A stretch of 64,000 bases of DNA from Coccinella septempunctata (GCF_907165205.1 NC_058189.1:35242270-35306269), one strand, 5' to 3'; shown: positions 21,998 through 36,586, counted from the first letter of the stretch. Notes: generated from the letters alone by a model not told the origin. A program made the numbers and translations.

Positions 21998-22837
21998 TAT
22001 CAGGAGTTGAAAACGCTGGTAGAAGAAGAGTTGAGTTAGGTGGAAATATTTATGAACCAAGAATTACTCCTCAAGATCTCGAAGTTCTGCTCTCTGAGCC
22101 ATTTTGCTCGATACAAGAACAATATTGAGGAGGGGAATTTCATCACGGACATATCATTTAGTTGACTAGATGATCAAAAAATTGGACGAGGATGAATCAC
22201 CATCACTCATTTATTCAATAAAAATTCAAGTATAATAACCACAATTTGCATAGATTTTTGTTTCCTTTTCACTCCAAAGTGAAGTGATATTCGATTATTT
22301 GCAATTTCGAGTATATAAGAATATATACTTTGACATCAAATGTCAGAAATATTCGAATTTTCGAGACCACTGCTATTCTCCAGGTTTGTCCTCTCTTCAA
22401 AACATAGTTGTTTTGACTTTTCAGGAATCAAGATCAGAGTGTCTCTTTTCTATGAATTGCATATGGTATAAGAGTGAAATCGATGAATTAATTACACATA
22501 ACTCATTGCAGAGGAATTGTTTCATTATATTCAGTTCTGATTCCACCCTTAGCATATCGCTGCTTGATAGTCTGAAAGTATGGTAAGATTTTCAACATGA
22601 AATCAGTCCCTTCCTATGAAACTGAGCTGTCGCTTTTTTACAATGAGACACTTGCATGTAATTTCACTGAATCTTATCAAATGAACGATATATAGTCCTT
22701 TTTATTCAATATATGCCGAAATTTTGGAATCATCCTATTCATCCTAGGCCCAATTTTGATTTTGGAATAATGAAAACAGCATAAAAAAAATGAAAATAAC
22801 TCGTTGATGAGGGACTACATAATGGAGAAAAATAAAG

Positions 22838-23018
22838 AATACTAGTATCATTCTTCATAGTTCATGTCCATGCTGATTTAATATTAATAAAATTCACAGG
22901 GAATTGGACAATAGTTTATTCTCAAAGTACTTATAACGAAACGTCGGCGATGTTATAAGTACCTTGAGAATAAACTATTGTCCAATTCCTTGTGAATTTT
23001 ATTAATACTAGTATCATT
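22838..23018. repeat. Hairpin insert 4
   Basis: Version with two non-pairing arm positions, as in inserts 1 and 5. Confidence 0.85.
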
Positions 23019-23354
23019 GTTTTCATCTTCTCAAGTGGCGATAATAATAGAATAAAAATTCTATCTCAGACTGCACCGACTAATTATGAATTGCGGTGGA
23101 CTCTTAGACAAGGCCAAAAGTTGTTCGAGTAGTGGGGATAACTACGACAAGCTCCCGACAGAGATTCGGTATATAAACCATCGCAGCTGAAGTGTTGCTC
23201 AGTGCTTGGGATTGCAGCAGCGCAAACGCTCTACTATTGACCACTTTGATGCTATTCTAGAACGATTGAGTTGGTCGATCGTCCAGTTTGTGTGCTCTCT
23301 CCTAGTGTACATTGGATATTTCTAGCGACTCAATCAAAACGCTTCGTTTTCAAT

Positions 23355-23600
23355 ATGGTGTCGAAATCTGAAAACTACTCGTACGAAATGTTCGAAGATG
23401 GAAATATTATAACCGAGAAGACTTTCCATCTCATTTCATCTAGTAGGCGTTCGGATCGATGCATTATGATATCAGGAGTTGAAAACGCTGGTAGAAGAAG
23501 AGTTGAGTTAGGTAGAAATATTTATGAACCAAGAATTACTCCTCAAGATCTCGAAGTTCTGCTCTCTGAGCCATTTTGCTCGATAAAAGAACAATATTGA
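23355..23600 (+). CDS. Array gene copy (A2V, Q78K)
   Basis: Intact 81 codons after hairpin insert 4. Lys78 links it to the 3' parts of both truncated units. Confidence 0.6.
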   Translation: MVSKSENYSYEMFEDGNIITEKTFHLISSSRRSDRCIMISGVENAGRRRVELGRNIYEPRITPQDLEVLLSEPFCSIKEQY

Positions 23601-24660
23601 GGAGGGAAATTTCATCACGGACATATCATTTAGTTGACTAGATGATCAAAAAATAGGACGAGGATGAATCAGCATCACTCATTTATTCAATAAAAATTCA
23701 AGTATAATAACCACAATTTGCTTAGATTTTTGTTTCCTTTTCACTCCAAAGTGAAGTGATATTCGATTATTTGCAATTTCGAGTATATAGGAATATATAC
23801 TTTGACATCAAATCTCAGAAATATTCGAATTTTCGAGACCACTGCTATTCTCCAGGTTTGTCCTCTCTTCAAAACATAGTAGTTTTGACTTTTCAGGAAT
23901 CGAGATCAGAGTGTCTCTTTTCTATGAATTGCATATGGTATCAGAGTGAAATCGATGAATTAATTACAGATAACTCATTGCAGAGGAATTGTTTCATTAT
24001 ATTCAGTTCTGATTCCACCCTTAGCATATCGCTGCTTCATAGTCTGAAAGTATGGTAAGATTTTCAACATGAAATCAGTCCCTTCCTATGAAACTGAGCT
24101 GTCGCTTTTTTACAATGAGACACTTGCATGTAATTTCACTGAATCTTATCAAATGAACGATATATAGTCCTTTTTATTCAATATATGCCGAAATTTTGGA
24201 ATCATCCTATTCATCCTAGGCCCAATTTTGATTTTGGAATAATGAAAACAGCATAGAAAAAATGAAAATAACTCGTTGATGAGGGACTACATAATGGAGA
24301 AAAATAAAGAATACTAGTATCATTGTTTTCATCTTCTCAAGTGGCGATAATAATAGAATAAAAATTCTATCTCAGACTGCACCGACTAATTATGAACTGC
24401 GGGGGACTCTTAGACAAGGCCAAAAGTTGTTCGAGTAGTGGGGATAACTACGACAAGCTCCCGACAGAGATTCGGTATATAAACCATCGCAGCTGAAGTG
24501 TTGCTCAGTGCTTGGGATTGCAGCAGCGCAAACGCTCTACTATTGACCACTTTGATGCTATTCTAGAACACTTGAGTTGGTCGATCGTCCAGTTTGTGTG
24601 CTCTCTCCTAGTGTACATTGGATATTTCTAGCGACTCAATCAAAACGCTTCGTTTTCAAT

Positions 24661-24906
24661 ATGGTGTCGAAATCTGAAAACTACTCGTACGAAATGTTCG
24701 AAGATGGAAATATTATAACCGAGAAGACTTTCCATCTCATTTCATCTAGTAGGCGTTCGGATCGATGCATTATGATATCAGGAGTTGAAAACGCTGGTAG
24801 AAGAAGAGTTGAGTTAGGTAGAAATATTTATGAACCAAGAATTACTCCTCAAGATCTCGAAGTTCTGCTCTCTGAGCCATTTTGCTCGATACAAGAACAA
24901 TATTGA
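24661..24906 (+). CDS. Array gene copy (A2V)
   Basis: Intact 81 codons, identical in protein to the copy at 7787 but without a hairpin insert before it. Confidence 0.6.
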   Translation: MVSKSENYSYEMFEDGNIITEKTFHLISSSRRSDRCIMISGVENAGRRRVELGRNIYEPRITPQDLEVLLSEPFCSIQEQY

Positions 24907-25966
24907 GGAGGGGAATTTCATCACGGACATATCATTTAGTTGACTAGATGATCAAAAAATTGGACGAGGATGAATCACCATCACTCATTTATTCAATAAA
25001 AATTCGAGTATAATAACCACAATTTGCATAGATTTTTGTTTCCTTTTCACTCCAAAGTGAAGTGATATTCGATTATTTGCAATTTCGAGTATATAAGAAT
25101 ATATACTTTGACATCAAATGTCAGAAATATTCGAATTTTCGAGACCACTGCTATTCTCCAGGTTTGTCCTCTCTTCAAAACATAGTTGTTTTGACTTTTC
25201 AGGAATCAAGATCAGAGTGTCTCTTTTCTATGAATTGCATATGGTATAAGAGTGAAATCGATGAATTAATTACACATAACTCATTGCAGAGGAATTGTTT
25301 CATTAGATTCAGTTCTGATTCCACCCTTAGCATATCGCTGCTTGATAGTCTGAAAGTATGGTTAGATTTTCAACATGAAATCAGTCCCTTCCTATGAAAC
25401 TGAGCTGTCGCTTTTTTACAATGAGACACTTGCATGTAATTTCACTGAATCTTATCAAATGAACGATATATAGTCCTTCTTATTCAATATATGCCGAAAT
25501 TTTGGAATCATCCTATTCATCCTAGGCCCAATTTTGATTTTGGAATAATGAAAACAGCATAGAAAAAATGAAAATAACTCGTTGATGAGGGACTACATAA
25601 TGGAGAAAAATAAAGAATACTAGTATCATTGTTTTCATCTTCTCAAGTGGCGATAATAATAGAATAAAAATTCTATCTCAGACTGCACCGACTAATTATG
25701 AACTGCGGTGGACTCTTAGACAAGGCCAAAAGTTGTACGAGTAGTGGGGATAACTACGACAAGCTCCCGACAGCGATTCGGTATATAAACCATCGCAGCT
25801 TAAGTGTTGCTCAGTGCTTGGGATTGCAGCAGCGCAAACGCTCTACTATTGACCACTTTGATGCTATTCTAGAACAATTGAGTTGGTCGATCGTCCAGTT
25901 TGTATGCTCTCTCCTCGTGTACATTGGATATTTCTAGCGACTCAATCAAAACGCTTCGTTTTCAAT

Positions 25967-26212
25967 ATGGCGTCGAAATCTGAAAACTACTCGTACGAAA
26001 TGTTCGAAGATGGAAATATTATAACCGAGAAGACTTTCCATCTCATTTCATCTAGTAGGCGTTCGGATCGATGCATTATGATATCAGGAGTTGAAAACGC
26101 TGGTAGAAGAAGAGTTGAGTTAGGTAGAAATATTTATGAACCAAGAATTACTCCTCAAGATCTCGAAGTTCTGCTCTCTGAGCCATTTTGCTCGATACAA
26201 GAACAATATTGA
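25967..26212 (+). CDS. Array gene copy (majority; extra upstream ATG)
   Basis: Intact 81 codons; the leader variant gives an in-frame ATG at 25904. Confidence 0.6.
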   Translation: MASKSENYSYEMFEDGNIITEKTFHLISSSRRSDRCIMISGVENAGRRRVELGRNIYEPRITPQDLEVLLSEPFCSIQEQY

Positions 26213-27272
26213 GGAGGGGAATTTCATCACGGACATATCATTTAGTTGACTAGATGATCAAAGAATATGACGAGGATAAATCAGCATCACTCATTTATAC
26301 AATAAAAATTCAAGTATAATAACCACAATTTGCATAGATTTTTGTTTCCTTTTCACTTCAAAGCGTAGTGATATTCGATTATTTGCAATTTCGAGTATAT
26401 AAGAATATATACTTTGACATCAAATGTCAGAATTATTCGAATTTTCGAGACCACTGCTATTCTCCAGGTTTGTCCTCTCTTCAAAACATTGTTGTTTTGA
26501 CTTTTCAGGAATCAAGATCAGAGTGTCTCTTTTCTATGAATTGCATATGGTATAAGAGTGAAATCGATGAATTAATTACACATAACTCATTGCAGAGGAA
26601 TTGTTTCATTAGATTCAGTTCTGATTCCACCCTTAGCATATCACTGCTTCATAGTCTGAAAGTATGGTAAGATTTTCAACATGAAATCAGTCCCTTCCTA
26701 TGAAACTGAGCTGTCGCTTTTTTACAATGAGACATTTGCATGTAATTTCACTGAATCTTATCAAATGAACGATATATAGTCCTTCTTATTTAATATATGC
26801 CGAAATTTTGGAATCATCCTATTCATCCTAGGCCCAATTTTGATTTTGGAATAATGAAAACAGCATAGAAAAAATGAAAATAACTCGTTGATGAGGGACT
26901 ACATAATGGAGAAAAATAAAGAATACTAGTATCATTGTTTTCATCTTCTCAAGTGGCGATAATAATAGAATAAAAATTCTATCTCAGACTGCACCGACTA
27001 ATTATGAACTGCGGTGGACTCTTAGACAAGGCCAAAAGTTGTACGAGTAGTGGGGATAACTACGACAAGCTCCCGACAGCGATTCGGTATATAAACCATC
27101 GCAGCTGAAGTGTTGCTCAGTGCTTGGGATTGCAGCAGCGCAAACCCTCTACTATTGACCACTTTGATGCTATTCTAGAACAATTGAGTTGGTCGATCGT
27201 CCAGTTTGTGTGCTCTCTCCTCGTGTACATTGGATATTTCTAGCGACTCAATCAAAACGCTTCGTTTTCAAT

Positions 27273-27518
27273 ATGGCGTCGAAATCTGAAAACTACTCGT
27301 ACGAAATGTTCGAAGATGGAAATATTATAACCGAGAAGACTTTCCATCTCATTTCATCTAGTAGGCGTTCGGATCGATGCATTATGATATCAGGAGTTGA
27401 AAACGCTGGTAGAAGAAGAGTTGAGTTAGGTAGAAATATTTATGAACCAAGAATTACTCCTCAAGATCTCGAAGTTCTGCTCTCTGAGCCATTTTGCTCG
27501 ATACAAGAACAATATTGA
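27273..27518 (+). CDS. Array gene copy (majority sequence)
   Basis: Intact 81 codons. The spacer variants around it match the unit with ATG 10399 rather than its neighbours downstream. Confidence 0.6.
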   Translation: MASKSENYSYEMFEDGNIITEKTFHLISSSRRSDRCIMISGVENAGRRRVELGRNIYEPRITPQDLEVLLSEPFCSIQEQY

Positions 27519-28578
27519 GGAGGGGAATTTCATCACGGACATATCATTTAGTTGACTAGATGATCAAAGAATATGACGAGGATAAATCAGCATCACTCAT
27601 TTATACAATAAAAATTCAAGTATAATAACCACAATTTGCATAGATTTTTGTTTCCTTTTCACTTCAAAGCGTAGTGATATTCGATTATTTGCAATTTCGA
27701 GTATATAAGAATATATACTTTGACATCAAATGTCAGAATTATTCGAATTTTCGAGACCACTGCTATTCTCCAGGTTTGTCCTCTCTTCAAAACATTGTTG
27801 TTTTGACTTTTCAGGAATCAAGATCAGAGTGTCTCTTTTCTATGAATTGCATATGGTATAAGAGTGAAATCGATGAATTAATTACACATAACTCATTGCA
27901 GAGGAATTGTTTCATTAGATTCAGTTCTGATTCCACCCTTAGCATATCACTGCTTCATAGTCTGAAAGTATGGTAAGATTTTCAACATGAAATCAGTCCC
28001 TTCCTATGAAACTGAGCTGTCGCTTTTTTACAATGAGACATTTGCATGTAATTTCACTGAATCTTATCAAATGAACGATATATAGTCCTTCTTATTTAAT
28101 ATATGCCGAAATTTTGGAATCATCCTATTCATCCTAGGCCCAATTTTGATTTTGGAATAATGAAAACAGCATAGAAAAAATGAAAATAACTCGTTGATGA
28201 GGGACTACATAATGGAGAAAAATAAAGAATACTAGTATCATTGTTTTCATCTTCTCAAGTGGCGATAATAATAGAATAAAAATTCTATCTCAGACTGCAC
28301 CGACTAATTATGAACTGCGGTGGACTCTTAGACAAGGCCAAAAGTTGTACGAGTAGTGGGGATAACTACGACAAGCTCCCGACAGCGATTCGGTATATAA
28401 ACCATCGCAGCTGAAGTGTTGCTCAGTGCTTGGGATTGCAGCAGCGCAAACCCTCTACTATTGACCACTTTGATGCTATTCTAGAACAATTGAGTTGGTC
28501 GATCGTCCAGTTTGTGTGCTCTCTCCTCGTGTACATTGGATATTTCTAGCGACTCAATCAAAACGCTTCGTTTTCAAT

Positions 28579-28824
28579 ATGGCGTCGAAATCTGAAAACT
28601 ACTCGTACGAAATGTTCGAAGATGGAAATATTAAAACCGAGAAGACTTTCCATCTCATTTCATCTAGTAGGCGTTCGGATCGATGCATTATGATATCAGG
28701 AGTTGAAAACGCTGGTAGAAGAAGAGTTGAGTTAGGTAGAAATATTTATGAACCAAGAATTTTTCCTCAAGATCTCGAAGTTCTGCTCTCTGAGCCATTT
28801 TGCTCGATACAAGAACAATATTGA
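28579..28824 (+). CDS. Array gene copy (I19K, T62F)
   Basis: Intact 81 codons. The following spacer has a 7-bp insertion in the TATA-like stretch near 29017. Confidence 0.6.
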   Translation: MASKSENYSYEMFEDGNIKTEKTFHLISSSRRSDRCIMISGVENAGRRRVELGRNIYEPRIFPQDLEVLLSEPFCSIQEQY

Positions 28825-29888
28825 GGAGGGGAATTTCATCACGGACATATCATTTAGTTGACTAGATGATCAAAAAATATGACGAGGATGAATCAGCATC
28901 ACTCATTTATTCAATAAAAATTCAAGTATAATAACCACAATTTGCATAGATTTTTGTTTCCTTTTCACTCCAAAGTGAAGTGATATTCGATTATTTGCAA
29001 TTTCGAGTATATAAGAAATAAGAATATATACTTTGACATCAAATGTCAGAATTATTCGAATTTTCGAGACAACTGCTTTTCTCCAGGTTTGTCCTCTCTT
29101 CAAAACATTGTTGTTTTGACTTTTCAGGAATCAAGATCAGAGTGTCTCTTTTCTATGAATTGCATATGGTATAAGAGTGAAATCGATGAATTAATTACAC
29201 ATAACTCATTGCAGAGGAATTGTTTCATTAGATTCAGTTCTGATTCCACCCTTAGCATATCGCTGCTTGATAGTCTGAAAGTATGGTAAGATTTTCAACA
29301 TGAAATCAGTCCCTTCCTATGAACCTCAGCTGTCGCTTTTTTACAATGAGACACTTGCATGTAATTTCACTGAATCTTATCAAATGAACGATATTTAGTC
29401 CTTATTCAATATATGCCGAAATTTTGGAATCATCCTATTCATCTAAGGCCCAATTTTGATTTTGGAATAATGAAAACAGCATAGAAAAAATGAAAATAAC
29501 TCGTTGATGAAGAACTACATAATGGAGAAAAATAAAGAATACTAGTATCATTGTTTTCATCTTCTCAAGTGGCGATGATAATAGAATAAAAATTCTATCT
29601 CAGACTGCACCGACTAATTATGAACTGCGGTGGACTCTTAGACAAGGCCAAAAGTTGTTCGAATAGTGGGGATAACTACGACAAGCTCCCGACAGCGATT
29701 CGGTATATAAACCATCGCAGCTGAAGTGTTGCTCAGTGCTTGGGATTGCAGCAGCGCAAACGCTCTACTATTGACCACTTTGATGCTATTCTAGAACAAT
29801 TGAGTTGGTCGATCGTCCAGTTTGTGTGCTCTCTCCTAGTGTACATTGGATATTTCTAGCGACTCAATCAAAACGCTTCGTTTTCAAT

Positions 29889-30134
29889 ATGGCGTCGAAA
29901 TCTGAAAACTACTCGTACGAAATGTTCGAAGATGGAAATATTATAACCGAGAAGACTTTCCATCTCATTTCATCTAGTAGGCGTTCGGATCGATGCATTA
30001 TGATATCAGGAGTTGAAAACGCTGGTAGAAGAAGAGTTGAGTTAGGTAGAAATATTTATGAACCAAGAATTACTCCTCAAGATCTCGAAGTTCTGCTCTC
30101 TGAGCCATTTTGCTCGATACAAGAACAATATTGA
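29889..30134 (+). CDS. Array gene copy (majority sequence)
   Basis: Intact 81 codons. The leader has the CTAGTG variant otherwise seen in the Val2 class, so this unit looks like a recombinant of two classes. Confidence 0.6.
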   Translation: MASKSENYSYEMFEDGNIITEKTFHLISSSRRSDRCIMISGVENAGRRRVELGRNIYEPRITPQDLEVLLSEPFCSIQEQY

Positions 30135-31194
30135 GGAGGGGAATTTCATCACGGACATATCATTTAGTTGACTAGATGATCAAAGAATATGACGAGGATG
30201 AATCACCATCACTCATTTATTCAATAAAAATTCGAGTATAATAACCACAATTTGCATAGATTTTTGTTTCCTTTTCACTCCAAAGTGAAGTGATATTCGA
30301 TTATTTGCAATTTCGAGTATATAAGAATATATACTTTGACATCAAATGTCAGAAATATTCGAATTTTCGAGACCACTGCTATTCTCCAGGTTTGTCCTCT
30401 CTTCAAAACATAGTTGTTTTGACTTTTCAGGAATCAAGATCAGAGTGTCTCTTTTCTATGAATTGCATATGGTATAAGAGTGAAATCGATGAATTAATTA
30501 CACATAACTCATTGCAGAGGAATTGTTTCATTAGATTCAGTTCTGATTCCACCCTTAGCATATCGCTGCTTGATAGTCTGAAAGTATGGTTAGATTTTCA
30601 ACATGAAATCAGTCCCTTCCTATGAAACTGAGCTGTCGCTTTTTTACAATGAGACACTTGCATGTAATTTCACTGAATCTTATCAAATGAACGATATATA
30701 GTCCTTCTTATTCAATATATGCCGAAATTTTGGAATCATCCTATTCATCCTAGGCCCAATTTTGATTTTGGAATAATGAAAACAGCATAGAAAAAATGAA
30801 AATAACTCGTTGATGAGGGACTACATAATGGAGAAAAATAAAGAATACTAGTATCATTGTTTTCATCTTCTCAAGTGGCGATAATAATAGAATAAAAATT
30901 CTATCTCAGACTGCACCGACTAATTATGAACTGCGGTGGACTCTTAGACAAGGCCAAAAGTTGTACGAGTAGTGGGGATAACTACGACAAGCTCCCGACA
31001 GCGATTCGGTATATAAACCATCGCAGCTTAAGTGTTGCTCAGTGCTTGGGATTGCAGCAGCGCAAACGCTCTACTATTGACCACTTTGATGCTATTCTAG
31101 AACAATTGAGTTGGTCGATCGTCCAGTTTGTATGCTCTCTCCTCGTGTACATTGGATATTTCTAGCGACTCAATCAAAACGCTTCGTTTTCAAT

Positions 31195-31440
31195 ATGGCG
31201 TCGAAATCTGAAAACTACTCGTACGAAATGTTCGAAGATGGAAATATTATAACCGAGAAGACTTTCCATCTCATTTCATCTAGTAGGCGTTCGGATCGAT
31301 GCATTATGATATCAGGAGTTGAAAACGCTGGTAGAAGAAGAGTTGAGTTAGGTAGAAATATTTATGAACCAAGAATTACTCCTCAAGATCTCGAAGTTCT
31401 GCTCTCTGAGCCATTTTGCTCGATACAAGAACAATATTGA
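31195..31440 (+). CDS. Array gene copy (majority; extra upstream ATG)
   Basis: Intact 81 codons with the in-frame leader ATG at 31132. It lies 5228 bp from its closest relative at 25967, a four-unit period. Confidence 0.6.
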   Translation: MASKSENYSYEMFEDGNIITEKTFHLISSSRRSDRCIMISGVENAGRRRVELGRNIYEPRITPQDLEVLLSEPFCSIQEQY

Positions 31441-32500
31441 GGAGGGGAATTTCATCACGGACATATCATTTAGTTGACTAGATGATCAAAGAATATGACG
31501 AGGATAAATCAGCATCACTCATTTATACAATAAAAATTCAAGTATAATAACCACAATTTGCATAGATTTTTGTTTCCTTTTCACTTCAAAGCGTAGTGAT
31601 ATTCGATTATTTGCAATTTCGAGTATATAAGAATATATACTTTGACATCAAATGTCAGAATTATTCGAATTTTCGAGACCACTGCTATTCTCCAGGTTTG
31701 TCCTCTCTTCAAAACATTGTTGTTTTGACTTTTCAGGAATCAAGATCAGAGTGTCTCTTTTCTATGAATTGCATATGGTATAAGAGTGAAATCGATGAAT
31801 TAATTACACATAACTCATTGCAGAGGAATTGTTTCATTAGATTCAGTTCTGATTCCACCCTTAGCATATCACTGCTTCATAGTCTGAAAGTATGGTAAGA
31901 TTTTCAACATGAAATCAGTCCCTTCCTATGAAACTGAGCTGTCGCTTTTTTACAATGAGACATTTGCATGTAATTTCACTGAATCTTATCAAATGAACGA
32001 TATATAGTCCTTCTTATTTAATATATGCCGAAATTTTGGAATCATCCTATTCATCCTAGGCCCAATTTTGATTTTGGAATAATGAAAACAGCATAGAAAA
32101 AATGAAAATAACTCGTTGATGAGGGACTACATAATGGAGAAAAATAAAGAATACTAGTATCATTGTTTTCATCTTCTCAATAGGCGATAATAATAGAATA
32201 AAAATTCTATCTCAGACTGCACCGACTAATTATGAACTGCGGTGGACTCTTAGACAAGGCCAAAAGTTGTACGAGTAGTGGGGATAACTACGACAAGCTC
32301 CCGACAGCGATTCGGTATATAAACCATCGCAGCTGAAGTGTTGCTCAGTGCTTGGGATTGCAGCAGCGCAAACCCTCTACTATTGACCACTTTGATGCTA
32401 TTCTAGAACAATTGAGTTGGTCGATCGTCCAGTTTGTGTGCTCTCTCCTCGTGTACATTGGATATTTCTAGCGACTCAATCAAAACGCTTCGTTTTCAAT

Positions 32501-32746
32501 ATGGCGTCGAAATCTGAAAACTACTCGTACGAAATGTTCGAAGATGGAAATATTAAAACCGAGAAGACTTTCCATCTCATTTCATCTAGTAGGCGTTCGG
32601 ATCGATGCATTATGATATCAGGAGTTGAAAACGCTGGTAGAAGAAGAGTTGAGTTAGGTAGAAATATTTATGAACCAAGAATTTTTCCTCAAGATCTCGA
32701 AGTTCTGCTCTCTGAGCCATTTTGCTCGATACAAGAACAATATTGA
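32501..32746 (+). CDS. Array gene copy (I19K, T62F)
   Basis: Intact 81 codons, third member of the Lys19/Phe62 class. Confidence 0.6.
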   Translation: MASKSENYSYEMFEDGNIKTEKTFHLISSSRRSDRCIMISGVENAGRRRVELGRNIYEPRIFPQDLEVLLSEPFCSIQEQY

Positions 32747-33803
32747 GGAGGGGAATTTCATCACGGACATATCATTTAGTTGACTAGATGATCAAAAAAT
32801 ATGACGAGGATGAATCAGCATCACTCATTTATTCAATAAAAATTCAAGTATAATAACCACAATTTGCATAGATTTTTGTTTCCTTTTCACTCCAAAGTGA
32901 AGTGATATTCGATTATTTGCAATTTCGAGTATATAAGAATATATACTTTGACATCAAATGTCAGAATTATTCGAATTTTCCAGACAACTGCTTTTCTCCA
33001 GGTTTGTCCTCTCTTCAAAACATTGTTGTTTTGACTTTTCAGGAATCAAGATCAGAGTGTCTCTTTTCTATGAATTGCATATGGTATAAGAGTGAAATCG
33101 ATGAATTAATTACACATAACTCATTGCAGAGGAATTGTTTCATTAGATTCAGTTCTGATTCCACCCTTAGCATATCGCTGCTTGATAGTCTGAAAGTATG
33201 GTAAGATTTTCAACATGAAATCAGTCCCTTCCTATGAACCTCAGCTGTCGCTTTTTTACAATGAGACACTTGCATGTAATTTCACTGAATCTTATCAAAT
33301 GAACGATATTTAGTCCTTATTCAATATATGCCGAAATTTTGGAATCATCCTATTCATCTAAGGCCCAATTTTGATTTTGGAATAATGAAAACAGCATAGA
33401 AAAAATGAAAATAACTCGTTGATGAAGAACTACATAATGGAGAAAAATAAAGAATACTAGTATCATTGTTTTCATCTTCTCAAGTGGCGATGATAATAGA
33501 ATAAAAATTCTATCTCAGACTGCACCGACTAATTATGAACTGCGGTGGACTCTTAGACAAGGCCAAAAGTTGTTCGAATAGTGGGGATAACTACGACAAG
33601 CTCCCGACAGCGATTCGGTATATAAACCATCGCAGCTTAAGTGTTGCTCAGTGCTTGGGATTGCAGCAGCGCAAACGCTCTACTATTGACCACTTTGATG
33701 CTATTCTAGAACAATTGAGTTGGTCGATCGTCCAGTTTGTATGCTCTCTCCTCGTGTACATTGGATATTTCTAGCGACTCAATCAAAACGCTTCGTTTTC
33801 AAT

Positions 33804-34049
33804 ATGGCGTCGAAATCTGAAAACTACTCGTACGAAATGTTCGAAGATGGAAATATTATAACCGAGAAGACTTTCCATCTCATTTCATCTAGTAGGCGTT
33901 CGGATCGATGCATTATGATATCAGGAGTTGAAAACGCTGGTAGAAGAAGAGTTGAGTTAGGTAGAAATATTTATGAACCAAGAATTACTCCTCAAGATCT
34001 CGAAGTTCTGCTCTCTGAGCCATTTTGCTCGATACAAGAACAATATTGA
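33804..34049 (+). CDS. Array gene copy (majority; extra upstream ATG)
   Basis: Intact 81 codons with the in-frame leader ATG at 33741. The downstream spacer switches to the class that precedes the hairpin inserts. Confidence 0.6.
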   Translation: MASKSENYSYEMFEDGNIITEKTFHLISSSRRSDRCIMISGVENAGRRRVELGRNIYEPRITPQDLEVLLSEPFCSIQEQY

Positions 34050-34758
34050 GGAGGGGAATTTCATCACGGACATATCATTTAGTTGACTAGATGATCAAAA
34101 AATTGGACGAGGATGAATCACCATCACTCATTTATTCAATAAAAATTCAAGTATAATAACCACAATTTGCATAGATTTTTGTTTCATTTTCACTCCAAAG
34201 TGAAGTGATATTCGATTATTTGCAATTTCGAGTATATAAGAATATATACTTTGACATCAAATGTCAGAAATATTCGAATTTTCGAGACCACTGCTATTCT
34301 CCAGGTTTGTCCTCTCTTCAAAACATAGTTGTTTTGACTTTTCAGGAATCAAGATCAGAGTGTCTCTTTTCTATGAATTGCATATGGTATAAGAGTGAAA
34401 TCGATGAATTAATTACACATAACTCATTGCAGAGGAATTGTTTCATTATATTCAGTTCTGATTCCACCCTTAGCATATCGCTGCTTGATAGTCTGAAAGT
34501 ATGGTAAGATTTTCAACATGAAATCAGTCCCTTCCTATGAAACTGAGCTGTCGCTTTTTTACAATGAGACACTTGCATGTAATTTCACTGAATCTTATCA
34601 AATGAACGATATATAGTCCTTTTTATTCAATATATGCCGAAATTTTGGAATCATCCTATTCATCCTAGGCCCAATTTTGATTTTGGAATAATGAAAACAG
34701 CATAAAAAAAATGAAAATAACTCGTTGATGAGGGACTACAAAATGGAGAAAAATAAAG

Positions 34759-34939
34759 AATACTAGTATCATTCTTCATAGTTCATGTCCATGCTGATTT
34801 AATATTAATAAAATTCACAGGGAATTGGACAATAGTTTATTCTCAAAGTACTTATAACGAAACGTCGGCGATGTTATAAGTACCTTGAGAATAAACTATT
34901 GTCCAATTCCTTGTGAATTTTATTAATACTAGTATCATT
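34759..34939. repeat. Hairpin insert 5
   Basis: Version with two non-pairing arm positions. Confidence 0.85.
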
Positions 34940-35275
34940 GTTTTCATCTTCTCAAGTGGCGATAATAATAGAATAAAAATTCTATCTCAGACTGCACCGA
35001 CTAATTATGAATTGCGGTGGACTCTTAGACAAGGCCAAAAGTTGTTCGAGTAGTGGGGATAACTACGACAAGCTCCCGACAGAGATTCGGTATATAAACC
35101 ATCGCAGCTGAAGTGTTGCTCAGTGCTTGGGATTGCAGCAGCGCAAACGCTCTACTATTGACCACTTTGATGCTATTCTAGAACAATTGAGTTGGTCGAT
35201 CGTCCAGTTTGTGTGCTCTCTCCTAGTGTACATTGGATATTTCTAGCGACTCAATCAAAACGCTTCGTTTTCAAT

Positions 35276-35395
35276 ATGGTGTCGAAATCTGAAAACTACT
35301 CGTACGAAATGTTCGAAGATGGAAATATTATAACCGAGAAGACTTTCCATCTCATTTCATCTATAATAGTAGGCGTTCGGATCGATGCATTATGA
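35276..35395 (+). pseudogene. Array gene copy, frameshifted
   Basis: The TAATA insertion is here combined with Val2, unlike the copies at 6310 and 21878. The insertion has therefore moved between unit classes. It follows hairpin insert 5. Confidence 0.7.
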
Positions 35396-36586
35396 TATCA
35401 GGAGTTGAAAACGCTGGTAGAAGAAGAGTTGAGTTAGGTAGAAATATTTATGAACCAAGAATTACTCCTCAAGATCTCGAAGTTCTGCTCTCTGAGCCAT
35501 TTTGCTCGATAAAAGAACAATATTGAGGAGGGAAATTTCATCACGGACATATCATTTAGTTGACTAGATGATCAAAAAATAGGACGAGGATGAATCAGCA
35601 TCACTCATTTATTCAATAAAAATTCAAGTATAATAACCACAATTTGCTTAGATTTTTGTTTCCTTTTCACTCCAAAGTGAAGTGATATTCGATTATTTGC
35701 AATTTCGAGTATATAGGAATATATACTTTGACATCAAATCTCAGAAATATTCGAATTTTCGAGACCACTGCTATTCTCCAGGTTTGTCCTCTCTTCAAAA
35801 CATAGTAGTTTTGACTTTTCAGGAATCGAGATCAGAGTGTCTCTTTTCTATGAATTGCATATGGTATCAGAGTGAAATCGATGAATTAATTACAGATAAC
35901 TCATTGCAGAGGAATTGTTTCATTATATTCAGTTCTGATTCCACCCTTAGCATATCGCTGCTTCATAGTCTGAAAGTATGGTAAGATTTTCAACATGAAA
36001 TCAGTCCCTTCCTATGAAACTGAGCTGTCGCTTTTTTACAATGAGACACTTGCATGTAATTTCACTGAATCTTATCAAATGAACGATATATAGTCCTTTT
36101 TATTCAATATATGCCGAAATTTTGGAATCATCCTATTCATCCTAGGCCCAATTTTGATTTTGGAATAATGAAAACAGCATAGAAAAAATGAAAATAACTC
36201 GTTGATGAGGGACTACACAATGGAGAAAAATAAAGAATACTAGTATCATTGTTTTCATCTTCTCAAGTGGCGATAATAATAGAATAAAAATTCTATCTCA
36301 GACTGCACCGACTAATTATGAACTGCGGTGGACTCTTAGACAAGGCCAAAAGTTGTTAGAGTAGTGGGGATAACTACGACAAGCTCCCGACAGCGATTCG
36401 GTATATAAACCATCGCAGCTTAAGTGTTGCTCAGTGCTTGGGATTGCAGCAGCGCAAACGCTCTACTATTGACCACTTTGATGCTATTCTAGAACAATTG
36501 AGTTGGTCGATCGTCCAGTTTGTGTGCTCTCTCCTCGTGTACATTGGATATTTCTAGCGACTCAATCAAAACGCTTCGTTTTCAAT